Assembly: GCA_002803225.1 (NCBI GenBank) | Contig: NXFV01000974.1 | Span: 1 to 38,725, forward strand | Direction of reading: 5' to 3' | DNA length: 38,725 nucleotides | Source: Gamarada debralockiae | Taxonomy: Eukaryota > Ascomycota > Leotiomycetes > Helotiales > Hyphodiscaceae | In this document: in pieces, positions 29,707-38,725 of the stretch | Layout: each line of letters opens with the position of its first letter | Numbering within the stretch: the stretch's first letter is position 1 | Translations under genes and position numbers: made by a program | Notes under the pieces: model-generated | Told to the model about the DNA's origin: nothing | What the model saw: only the letters and a program-made list of their open reading frames with translations | Databases searched by the model: none

Positions 29707-31131
29707 ATGGGAGTCCAGAGAGCTTTGCCTCTCGCGCTCGGCGCATTAGCTGTTGCCAGTGAGACTGCGTTGGTTACCTTTGATATCATTTTCGCTGTTA
29801 CACTCTCGAGCGCCTCGTCGCCAACGGATACTAGGACTACTGCGATTGTCGCATCGGGGTTGGGTTCAGTCTCTGCGGGGTTATTATTGCTGCTGCTGGG
29901 TCGGCAGATTCGGTATCGGAATGGAGCTCATATCCAGGACTTTGGACATGGAAGACAACATACGTACCTGTTGGCTGGGTTTGCGGCTGTGTTTGGAGTA
30001 CTGTCAACAGTGGCTTCGGCGTTGGCGTTAGGCATGATCAGGAGTAGGGTCTCTAAACTTCCCAAGATGATCATCGCTTCGTCGACGGAGAGTGTGGTGG
30101 CAGGAGGCTTCATTGTCTGGGCCGTTACCATGCTGTCGCAAGCAATGTTCATCATCTGCATGGTCATCATCCAGCGGAGAGACTTCCAACAACAGATCCA
30201 GCCATATCAACCAGAATTAACACCAGAGGCCGCTTTAGAAGTGAAGGAGATGAGGCCAAGAGCACACAGTGTGCGAGGGAGCGAGTACCAAGGAAATACA
30301 TCAATGGAGTCCAAGAGTCCACCATCTTCGAGCGGCCGTTCGCGCTCCGGTTCAGATACCATGGCTTCTTTTCGATCCTCTCTGTCGCAAGTCGTTCGAC
30401 CTATTACCTCCAAGACGAAGCTCATCAACAAGTCACCGTACCGACCAACTTCCATCGAGTCAACTCATCGGGATAACAGTATATCGACTGAAGACGGATT
30501 TGACTCTTGGGATACCTCGACCGTCGATGCTCAATCGCGGCAAGCCGTAGAGTCGGCATCACCAACTCCTCCAAGATTTCTCGAAACGATTCCAGCGAGC
30601 CCCACCGGAAGCAGGAGTCCCAGTCCTGGGTTCCCATTAGACCTGGAACCACCAAAAACCAGGAAACGAAGTCGCAGCTACAGTCCTGCGAACAGCTATC
30701 GAGATCTACCCCGAACGCGAACGACGAGCCCAACAGAGAGCATGAACAATGAGGCGCATATCCATCCTCTGTTTAGAACAGACTCACCCACCCCTCCTCC
30801 ACCAACCACTCCTGGTACGGTAGTCACTGCCGCCCCTGGAGCAGGGCAAGTGATCTCAGACCGAGCTAGCATTCGCTCGATCCACCGAATGCGGAGTGGT
30901 AGTCTTCCATCAAGTCCTCTGATGCACCAGGATAGCTTAGACAGCATCCGGAAGACCATCGAGAGAGAGGAACAAGAGAAGCCAGAGGAGTCTGGGGGTG
31001 AAAGGACATTGACTCCTCCCATACCTGACTGGATCTTATCCGGCGCGCCAGCCAGAAACAGCATGTCGGGATACAACGTGAGGAGGAAACCAGCTGAGTT
31101 GGGGAAGGTAGGAGAGGTCGGAGAATCATAG
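29707..31131 (+). CDS. Four-pass membrane protein with long Ser/Pro-rich tail
   Basis: A 474-residue single-exon protein. The first ATG is at 29707 (MGVQRALPLALGALAV); the frame opens slightly earlier but has no ATG. Four hydrophobic segments lie at about residues 6-32, 43-64, 85-112 and 127-154, with charged loops (GRQIRYRNGAHIQDFGHGRQ; RSRVSKLPK). From about residue 170 to the end the protein is low-complexity, rich in Ser, Pro, Thr and Arg (RKRSRSYSPAN, SPTPPPPTTPG) and probably disordered and phosphorylated in the cytosol. The architecture resembles fungal plasma-membrane proteins of unknown function. I cannot name the family. It lies head-to-tail upstream of RAD23, at the start of the conserved part of the window. 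Confidence 0.8.
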   Translation: MGVQRALPLALGALAVASETALVTFDIIFAVTLSSASSPTDTRTTAIVASGLGSVSAGLLLLLLGRQIRYRNGAHIQDFGHGRQHTYLLAGFAAVFGVLSTVASALALGMIRSRVSKLPKMIIASSTESVVAGGFIVWAVTMLSQAMFIICMVIIQRRDFQQQIQPYQPELTPEAALEVKEMRPRAHSVRGSEYQGNTSMESKSPPSSSGRSRSGSDTMASFRSSLSQVVRPITSKTKLINKSPYRPTSIESTHRDNSISTEDGFDSWDTSTVDAQSRQAVESASPTPPRFLETIPASPTGSRSPSPGFPLDLEPPKTRKRSRSYSPANSYRDLPRTRTTSPTESMNNEAHIHPLFRTDSPTPPPPTTPGTVVTAAPGAGQVISDRASIRSIHRMRSGSLPSSPLMHQDSLDSIRKTIEREEQEKPEESGGERTLTPPIPDWILSGAPARNSMSGYNVRRKPAELGKVGEVGES

Positions 31132-31811
31132 AATCTCTTGCTGAGAGAAGGCTTGACGCCAGACGAATCTCTTTGCCTGATGTACCATGACAGATACCAC
31201 TGATGTTAGCGTGGCGTTATTTATACAATATACCTTAAGTCTTAACAAATAAAGAACTATTCAAACAATCATCCTTCCAAATTTGGCATGATGTGAAGCT
31301 TGATTGCTGTTCGGATTCACATGTTGATATTGGATGTTTTGAAGGATACTTTGAGATGCCACGTTATCATATCGCTGTTGGCTGAACAACAGCAAGAGAG
31401 GAAGGCAAGGCTGAGCTTCCTTGGAAATACCCCGCATTTAATAAGCCCTGATATGTGCTCGGGGATGAACCAGTGAACCTAAAGTCTTGGAGTGAATGCG
31501 ATGAATGAGGTTCGTTCCTAACAGTTATGATTCATTGCTACCAAGAGCATCAAAGTAAAGAATTGAATAGAATCTCACCGTAAGGCTGTGAATGTGGGAC
31601 TGAATGATTGCGATACACTTTGGAACCTAGACGCTAATATAAGAACGAGCACAAGCGAAACGCCACGCTCCGCAACCTTCTGCATCATCTCTGTCTTCCA
31701 CCATACAACTTTTCGCATCCCCGAACACCACAACGAAAGCAAGAACCTGCGACAGATCAAGACCAAGATACATTTGTACATTTACAGCTTCAGAGCTGTC
31801 CCACCGCAACC
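31132..31811. other. Intergenic between the membrane-protein gene and RAD23
   Basis: Holds the 3' end of the upstream gene and the RAD23 promoter. No gene is seen. Short open frames at 31575-31815 are not supported. Confidence 0.4.
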
Positions 31812-33386
31812 ATGAAGCTTACCTTTAGAGTATGCTCACTCTCTGGCTTCCCGACCTCGGTGCATGCATGCTAACCCTGATTCTTTGCTTCTAGGACTTG
31901 AAGCAGCAGAAGTTCGTCATTGAGGCCGAACCTGCAGAGCTGGTATGATATTCTCCTCTTCATACTCCGCCTTCCATCATCGACGCGAGAGCGACGAAAC
32001 TATCTGCGAATTTGAACCATCCACGACGGACACTTACTAATATTGGGCATCCGTAGATTTCAGATGTGAAGGAGAAGATCGCAAAGGAGAAAGGATGGGA
32101 GGCATCGCAGCAGAAGTTGATCTATTCTGGTATGTTTGATGGCGTTGTGTTGGGTGTTTTACGTCTTGGCGCAACATTTTGCTCACATGCTATTTAGGCA
32201 AGATCCTCCAAGATGCCAACACCGTTGAGTTCTACAAGATCGAGGAGAAGGGTTTCATCGTTTGTATGGTCTCAAAGGTACGCAAATTAACACAATTTTC
32301 CTGGTTTTTACTTTCTAACAGTTCATAGCCCAAGACTACTTCTGCCGCCGCATCTTCCTCAAAGGCCCCCTCGACTCCTGCCCCAGCCGCCGCCTCTACC
32401 CCCGCTCCTCCAGCTGCGCCCACACAATCTTCGCATACCGCTACCGCTGTCCCAGCTACACCTTCTCCCGCCGGTGCTGGTGCTCCTGCCACCGTTGCGA
32501 CTCCCGCCACACCAGCCAATGCCACCTCGGGACTTTCTATGGGTTCTGAGCGCGCTGCACAAATCGCAGAGATGGAGAGCATGGGCTTTGAGAGAACACA
32601 AATCGAAGCTGCCCTGCGTGCTGCATACTTCAACTCAGAACGTGCTATAGAATATCTTCTGACTGTAAGTCAAGCCGGCAAAATGTTATGACATGCGCTA
32701 ACACACTCTTAAGGGCATCCCCGAGAACCTCCAAGCCGAACAAAGACAACCACCTCCTGCTACTGCTGCTGCTGCTGCTGCCGCCTCTCCCATTCCCGCT
32801 GCCGCGAACCCAGGAGCTGAAGGTGGTGATGAGCCCGTAGACCTTTTCCAACAAGCTGCTCAGGCTGCCCAAGCAGGAGGCGGCGCTCGTGGCGGAGCTG
32901 CTGGTGGAGCTGCTGGTCTCTTTGGAGCCGCTGGAGCTGGTGCAGGTGCGGGTGCTGCTGGCGCTGGGTTGGGCAATCTCGACTTCCTCCGAAATAACCC
33001 TCAATTCCAACAACTTCGCCAAGTCGTCCAACAAAACCCTCAAATGCTCGAGCCGATCCTTCAACAAGTTGGAGCTGGTAACCCGCAGTTGGCGGCCTTG
33101 ATTGGTCAACATCCTGAGCAATTCCTTCAGCTTTTGAGCGAAGATGCTGAGAATGATGCGCCACTTCCACCTGGAGCACAGGCTATCCAAGTTACTGAAG
33201 AGGAGCGTGAGGCTATTGAGAGAGTAAGTTGTCAAGAAACTCTTTATTGGAATACATGCTAATAAAATGTAGTTATGTCGTCTAGGATTCCCACGAGACC
33301 AAGCCATCCAAGCCTACTTCGCCTGTGACAAGAACGAAGAGCTCGCCGCCAATTTCCTCTTCGACCAACCCGAAGACGAAGAGTAA
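31812..33386 (+). CDS. rad23: RAD23 homologue, UV-excision repair and proteasome shuttle protein
   Basis: Seven exons by my reading: 31812-31829, 31895-31942, 32057-32129, 32198-32277, 32329-32664, 32714-33223 and 33273-33386, giving 392 residues. All junctions are GT-AG and keep frame; a CTAAC branch site is visible in intron 1. Domains: ubiquitin-like domain at about 1-73 ([32 protein letters not shown]); Ala/Pro/Thr-rich linker; UBA1 at about 142-186 ([19 protein letters not shown]); Gly/Ala linker; XPC-binding (STI1-like) domain at about 271-328 ([18 protein letters not shown]); UBA2 at about 345-388 ([18 protein letters not shown]). RAD23 with RAD4/XPC recognises UV lesions in nuclear DNA and carries ubiquitinated proteins to the proteasome. 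The order and size are standard for fungi. A (CTG)n run near 32764-32780 encodes part of an alanine tract. Confidence 0.95.
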
Positions 33387-34159
33387 AGCCTCGGTCTCCT
33401 TTCTCGCATGAGCATTTCCGGGTTCTTTCTCTTTTCTAGCAATGATTTCCCCTTCTCCGCATCAAGGATTTTCTCAAGTATGCAAGGCAAAGGCGGAGAC
33501 TTAAAAAAGCACGCTTCTCATCTTGCTTTTTGATAATTGCGAGGATACGTGCATATGCGAGGGTTTCCAGGCCTTGTTCTTCACGCGCAACCTTGCCTGG
33601 GTGGTTCATCTCGTATCATTATGGAATGGATGGTGTGGTATGGCATGGATACTGGTTCTGGTATTCGAGCCAGGAGATAGCTTGCATGCTTCGTATGTAA
33701 TGGAATCCAAGATTAAGTAAAAACTTGTGCCTCGTGGTGAGCTGATATGTGATACATTTGATTTGAGACAGCCTCAAGACTTGATATATAATTCCGTAAA
33801 CTCATGGCTGCTTGGATTGATACCTTCCTACGAATATGCTCTAAGAACTCTGCCTTATTTTATCCCAAGTCACGGTCTCTCGAGAAATTTGACTTGAAAT
33901 GCCTTGATTCGCAAGGCTGTGGCAACCTCACCAATCAAAACGCCAAATTTCAAGGCAGCCGCACCACCCCATCATTCTTTCAACACCAACAATCTGTCCT
34001 TTCCTCAGCCTCCATAAATGCGCTACATCCCATTCTTTCCTCGATATATCTCTGTTGATGACTTAATCACCGCTTCGAATCAAGCATCGCAAGTCAGCGA
34101 TAGCCGCGATATCGACATAACCTCGAACAGCTCTAGAGCTCGAGCTCGAAGCTATCACA
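33387..34159. other. Intergenic between RAD23 and the SARAF homologue
   Basis: Contains the RAD23 3' region and the upstream region of the next gene. The open stretch at 33523-33720 has no features of a protein family. Confidence 0.4.
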
Positions 34160-35220
34160 ATGCAGCTCCTAGCCTTCCTCTACCCCGCGATTCTGTCCCT
34201 CATCGTCCTCACGGACTCGGCATACGCTGCGAAGAAGAATCCTAAAGATGCCATCCTTCTATCCAAAGTAAGTTACGCAGTGCACAACTCCCATTCAAAT
34301 CGCTCCAAGCTACCCTCCCGTCTCACCAAATCACCAATTAACCCCTCTCCACACAGGTCAAGTCCCTAACCCTCCACGCAAACAAGAAAACCTCTCACCG
34401 TCGCGTCCCCGCCGTCCCCCAACTCTCCTGCCAAGGACCCGGCTGCAAGCACCACAAAATCGACATAATGCGCTGCACGAACCAAGGCTCCGACTACTCA
34501 GCCGAAGACATACAATGGTCATGCACCGCTTCCCTGCCCGAAGAATTCAAGTTAGGAAGTACAGAGGTGATTTGCGAGGGTTACGACAATGCCAATGATG
34601 AAAGGGTGTTGAAGGGAAGCTGTGGTGTCGAATATCGACTACTCCTTACGGAGAAAGGAGAAGAGAAATACGGCACTACGTGGTGGGGAGGTTCGAAATC
34701 CAGCCCTCCCTCTACAAGCAATTATTCAGAGGGCTTAACTTGGGGAAGCGTACTGTTTATGCTAGTATTCGCAGGCGTAGCTGCATGGATCTTATATAGC
34801 ATATACCTAGCCTACATCAACGCACCAGCAGTCCCTCGTCAACCTCGCAGACCAGGAGGTTTCTGGGGCGGAGGCTGGGGAGGGGGCGGTGGAGGGCCGG
34901 GAGGTAACGACCCTTGGGATCCACCCCCTCCTTACCCGGGGAAACGGTATGGTTATGGGCAGGGATATGGGGGACAAGAGGGCTGGAGACCAGGTTTCTG
35001 GACTGGTGCGGCGACTGGAGCTGCTGCTGGATATATGGCTGGTAATAGGGGACAGAGACAAGAGCCGCCGGTTGTGCAGAGGAATAATGGTTTTTTTGGA
35101 GGAGGATGGAATGGGGGTGGAAGTACTGGGCCGAGTAGGACCAGTGGGTCGAGGAGTTCTGGTTCTGGTTCGAGTGCGAGGTATGAGAGTACAGGCTTTG
35201 GAAGCACGAGTCGAAGGTAA
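34160..35220 (+). CDS. SARAF-like store-operated calcium entry regulator (TMEM66 family)
   Basis: Two exons, 34160-34267 and 34357-35220, giving 323 residues. The 89-base intron runs from GTAAGT to ACAG. A signal peptide is at about 1-23 (LLAFLYPAILSLIVLTDSAYA). The lumenal domain starts with ILLSKVKSLTLHANKKTSHR and has the family's cysteine pattern: LSCQGPGC, DIMRCTNQG, WSCTASLPEEF, VICEGYDN and LKGSCGVEYRL. One membrane helix lies at about 165-190 (WGSVLFMLVFAGVAAWILYS). The cytosolic tail is Gly/Trp/Pro-rich (GGGWGGGGGGPGGNDPWDPP, YPGKRYGYGQ), as in other SARAF proteins. Animal SARAF sits in the ER membrane and inactivates STIM/Orai calcium entry. Fungi lack clear STIM and Orai, so its partner here is unknown. 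Confidence 0.9.
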
Positions 35221-35729
35221 AGCGGTCACAGGTAAAGGGAGGAGAGGGATGGCATTGGTAGGATGGCGTTTGTTATTGTAGAGTAATTATCAGGTACTAT
35301 AAGTTCAGACTTGCAATCCCGTGATGATAGCGCCACGTGAGCGGGCTATGAGTCTTTCCTTGTGTAGAAACCTTATTCATGATGATGCTCAGTCCCAGCC
35401 TGATCTTTCGATCATGACCCGTTCTCTAGTGGGAAGAGAGCTTTCGCCTAATCGGCAAAGCCGCGAACAGGTCAAGACCTTTTCAAAGGAGGCCCTCAAA
35501 GCAATGCTCAACCTATTTTACTGGCTACACAGGCAAGAGTGTTCAATGGCTTGGTTAAGAAGCCACAAACATGCAAGTTCGTCGTGGCCGATGTGGCTGC
35601 GTAAACGAGCCACAACACTCCGCTCAGCCTCGTGAAGCAAATTGCAGACGACTTTCGTGAACTGGCAAGACGCGCTCCTACTTAACCTTCCGCCTCTCAT
35701 GATACAATGGGATTGCATTCATCGTCACA
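35221..35729. other. Intergenic upstream of the NACHT-ankyrin gene
   Basis: About 500 bases with no supported gene. A short open stretch at 35321-35635 has no recognisable features. Confidence 0.4.
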
Positions 35730-38725
35730 ATGAGCTTTGGTTTCAGTGTAGGCGACTTCATCACAGCAATCGAGCTTGCCAACAAGATCCGGAAGGAATT
35801 CGTCGATGCGCCAAGCCAATTCAAGGCCATTTCTGATGAGTGCGTTATCTAAGCAGATAAATTGACTAACGCTGACTATTTCATTCTAGGGTTAGAAGCC
35901 TCTCGATAGTCCTTCAAGATGTCGAAATCGTCTTTTCAGAACGGGAACTCAACGATGAACAGAAGACGGACCTGCAGGACATCGCCAACGGTTGCCAAAA
36001 TGTACTTGACAAACTCGAACGAACACTACATAAGTATAGGGAATTAAACTCAGACACTGAGAACGTGGGTAAGAGAATCAAAAGAGTATGGAAGAGATTT
36101 AAGTGGGAGCCGGAAGATATCAAGGAGCTTCGGAGCCGTATTAGCACGAACATTGGTTTACTAAATGCATTCAACGGGCGACTTACTCGAGACAACGTGG
36201 TTACATTGGTGCGGCACCAAGAAGATCAAGGACGTCAAACCATCCTCGACTGGCTCACCCCGATCGACTATGCTCCTCAGCAGAGCGATTTCATCAGCCG
36301 GCGACAGGCAGGAACTGGCCAATGGCTTCTAGACTCCACAGAGTTCCAAGAGTGGATGGAGACCGGCAAAACATTGTTCTGCCCAGGCATTCCTGGAGCC
36401 GGAAAGACAATCCTCACATCGGTCGTGGTCGACGAGCTCACTACTCGCTTCCAGAATGACAAGAGCATCGGAGTTGCGTACCTTTATTGCAACTTCCGAC
36501 GACAAGACGAGCAGAAGGCCGAAGACCTACACGCAAGTCTGCTAAAGCAGCTGAGTCAGGGCCTGTCTTCTCTGCCAGACAGCGTGAAATCTCTCTACGA
36601 TAGCCACAAGAACAAGCGGTCGCGACCATCCTTCGACGAAATTTCGGGAGCTCTCCAGTCCGTGGCTGCGATGTATTCCCGGGTCTTTATCATCGTCGAC
36701 GCCCTTGATGAATGTCAAGCATCCAACGGCTGCCGATCGAGATTCTTGACAGAGCTCTTCAACCTACAGGCTAACTGTGGGTTAAACCTCTTTGCGACTT
36801 CGAGATTCATCCCAGCAATCACAGAAAAGTTCACTGGGAGCAAGTCATTAGAGATTCGCGCAAGCAAAGAAGATGTGCAAAGATACGTGGAAGGCCATAT
36901 AGCACAGCTGCAATCTTTTGTGGAGAAAAATAAACAGCTGCAAGAGGAGATTAAAAGCTCAATCTCAGATGTTGTTGATGGCATGTACGTTGCTAGCTGA
37001 TATTTGAGAGAAGCTTACTTGCTGATGTGCCCATAGGTTTCTTTTGGCTCAAATTTATCTCGGCTCACTTGACGACAAGACCACAGCAACGGCTATCAGA
37101 GAAGCATTGAAACAATTCCACAGACCAACCCTAGAATCAAGTGAGGACGAGAAGGTCGACATCTTATATCAAGCATATGCACAAGCAATGGAGAGAATCA
37201 ATGGGCAGAAAGCAGGGTTGCGAGAGCTTGCCAAGAAGGTTCTGTCTTGGATCACTTGCTCAAAGAGGCCGCTGACTATGACGGAAATTCAACACGGCCT
37301 TGGAGTAAAAGGCGGCGAACCCGAACTCGACAAAGATAACCTGCCACAAACTGAAGACATGGTCTCTGTCTGTGTTGGATTGGTCACAATCGACGAAGAA
37401 AGCGGCATCATCCGGTTGGTCCACTACACGATGCAAGAATACTTCGACAGAACGCAGAAGCAGTGGTTTCCGGACGCAGAGGAGTACATCACAACAAGCT
37501 GTATCTCCTACCTCTCATTCAATGTCTTCGAGAACGGGTATTGTCAAACAGACGCTGAGTTTGAAGAACGACTGCATACGAATAAGCTTTTCCACTACAC
37601 CGCACATAATTGGGGACATCATGCTCGCAAGGCTTCGACTCTAGACCAAGCAGTTATAGGCTTTCTTGAGAGCAAAGCTAAGGTCGAGGCGTCAAGTCAA
37701 GGGTTGCTAGCTACCAAGCGCTACTCATCACACTCAAATTATAGTCAAGAATATCCGAGGCAAATGACAGGACTGCACTTGGCCGCATACTTCGGGGTTG
37801 CAGAAGCAATAAATGCTCTTCTTAAGAAAGGAGTCCAAGCTGACTCGCCAGACAATAACGGTCAGACGCCGCTGTCGTACGCGGCTCAGAGGGGACACCC
37901 GGCCGTTGTGCAGCTGCTGGTTGACACCAACAAAGTCGAGGCCAACTCAAAGGCTACTGGCGAGTACAATGCAGGTCGGACGCCGCTGTCGTACGCGGCC
38001 CAGTGCGGACACACAGCCGTTGTGCAGCTGTTACTTGACACTGGCAAAGTTGAGGCCAACTCAAAGGCTACTGGCGAGTACAATGCAGGTCGGACGCCGC
38101 TGTCGTACGCGGCCCAGTGCGGACACACAGCCGTTGTGCAGCTGCTAATTGACACTAACAAAGTCGAGGCCGACTCCAAGGCTACTGGCGAGGACATTGC
38201 AGGTCGGACGCCGCTGTCGCTCGCGGCCGAGAGCGGACACACAGCCGTCGTCCAGCTACTGCTTGACACTGGCAAAGTTGAGGCCGACTCGAAGGCTACT
38301 GGCAAGTATAATGCAGGTCGGACGCCGCTGTCGTACGCGGCTCAGAGGGGACAAGCGGCCGTTGTGCAGCTGCTGCTTGATACCAACAAAGTCGAGGCCG
38401 ACTTAAATGATAAGGATGGTCGGACGCCGCTGTCATACGCGGCTGAGAGCGGGCACACAGCCGTTGTCCAGCTACTGCTTGATATCAACAAAGTCGAGGC
38501 CGACTCAAAAGCTACTGGCAAGTACAATGCAGGTCGGACACCGCTGTCATACGCGGCCGAGAGCGGACACACAGCTGTTGTGCAGCTACTACTTGACAAT
38601 AACAAAGTCGAGGCCGACTCCAAGGCTACTGGCGAGTACAATGCAGGTCGGACGCCGCTGTCATACGCGGCCCAGTGCGGACACACAGCCGTTGTGCAGC
38701 TGCTAATTGACACTAACAAAGTCGA
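35730..38725 (+). CDS. NACHT-ankyrin STAND protein (fungal NLR-like), incomplete at window edge
   Basis: Exons 35730-35839, 35890-36984 and 37037 to the edge; 964 complete codons are visible. The splice junctions (GTGCGT..TAG, GTACGT..TAG) keep frame: SDEVRSLSIV and DGMFLLAQ. The N-terminal domain (about 1-165, [20 protein letters not shown]) is the helical one typical of fungal STAND proteins. The NACHT domain has Walker A GIPGAGKT (203-210), Walker [12 protein letters not shown] (302-312) and NLFATSRF. The winged-helix part has [20 protein letters not shown] and [11 protein letters not shown]. From about residue 644 come ankyrin repeats: one diverged, then at least eight nearly identical copies running off the end. 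STAND NTPases oligomerise when the repeats sense a ligand, and in fungi they trigger incompatibility or host-defence responses. The ligand is unknown. Confidence 0.92.
37860..38725 (+). repeat. Near-identical ankyrin repeat array, 114-bp period
   Basis: Units start at 37860, 37974, 38088, 38202, 38316, 38418, 38532 and 38646. The spacing is exactly 114 bases, except one of 102 bases where a unit lost 12 bases ([10 protein letters not shown] in place of the usual linker). Each unit encodes [20 protein letters not shown] plus a linker such as [17 protein letters not shown], 38 residues rather than the typical 33. Units are close to identical in DNA as well as protein, differing mostly at a few codons (Q/E, C/S/R, L/I, T/N/I). 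The array continues past the window. Confidence 0.95.

Noticed and set aside
32645..33307. Long minus-strand open frame (220 codons) opposite RAD23
   Set aside because: It lies antisense to the RAD23 exons with UBA and XPC-binding domains; its serine-rich composition follows from the Ala/Gln-rich sense codons.
37886..38719. Long open frames on both strands in the ankyrin array
   Set aside because: They repeat with the 114-bp period and are shadows of the ankyrin frame, which has the domain signature.

Overview
The window looks like nuclear DNA of a filamentous ascomycete. It carries HET-type (heterokaryon-incompatibility) proteins, a NACHT-ankyrin STAND protein, a 2EXR protein, a fungal-style RAD23 with six short GT-AG introns, a SARAF homologue, and fossil retroelements. 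The density of HET genes suggests Leotiomycetes/Helotiales, but that is an inference.

Layout. Positions 1-4 kb are a gene-poor, AT-rich relic zone. It holds an unidentified broken gene split by a 5'-truncated Tad-like LINE with a 13-bp target-site duplication, and a 222-bp solo LTR. Positions 4.2-19.6 kb are a lineage-specific cluster. A multi-pass membrane protein (4247-5356, +) and its paralogue (18586-19560, -) flank four paralogous divergent HET-like genes of about 800 residues: one broken (5583-7991, -) and three intact (9090-11603, +; 11683-14103, -; 14365-16941, -, with one intron). A third, truncated copy of the membrane-protein family lies at about 17.4-17.8 kb. Positions 19.9-21.8 kb hold a canonical HET pseudogene interrupted by a second copy of the same solo LTR, with its own 5-bp duplication. 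A 2EXR gene follows (22079-23026, -). Positions 23-29.7 kb have no gene I can defend, but 24.9-26.8 kb is an array of diverged repeats of about 200 bp. From 29.7 kb the window becomes conserved core genome: a four-pass membrane protein, RAD23 and SARAF. At 35.7 kb to the edge a NACHT-ankyrin gene begins whose ankyrin repeats are almost identical at DNA level.

How the parts fit. The four HET-like paralogues share three things: an N-terminal module, a Cys/His motif (C-x4-C-x13-H-x(1-4)-C-x(1-4)-C) just before the HET core, and a C-terminal tail ending in W-C-(V/L)-D. With three copies of an accompanying membrane-protein family, they look like a repeatedly duplicated two-component locus, plausibly for non-self recognition or regulated cell death. 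That role is inferred from the HET fold only; no partner interaction is shown by sequence. The NACHT-ankyrin gene at the other end is a second, unrelated type of fungal recognition gene. The two are separated by housekeeping genes.
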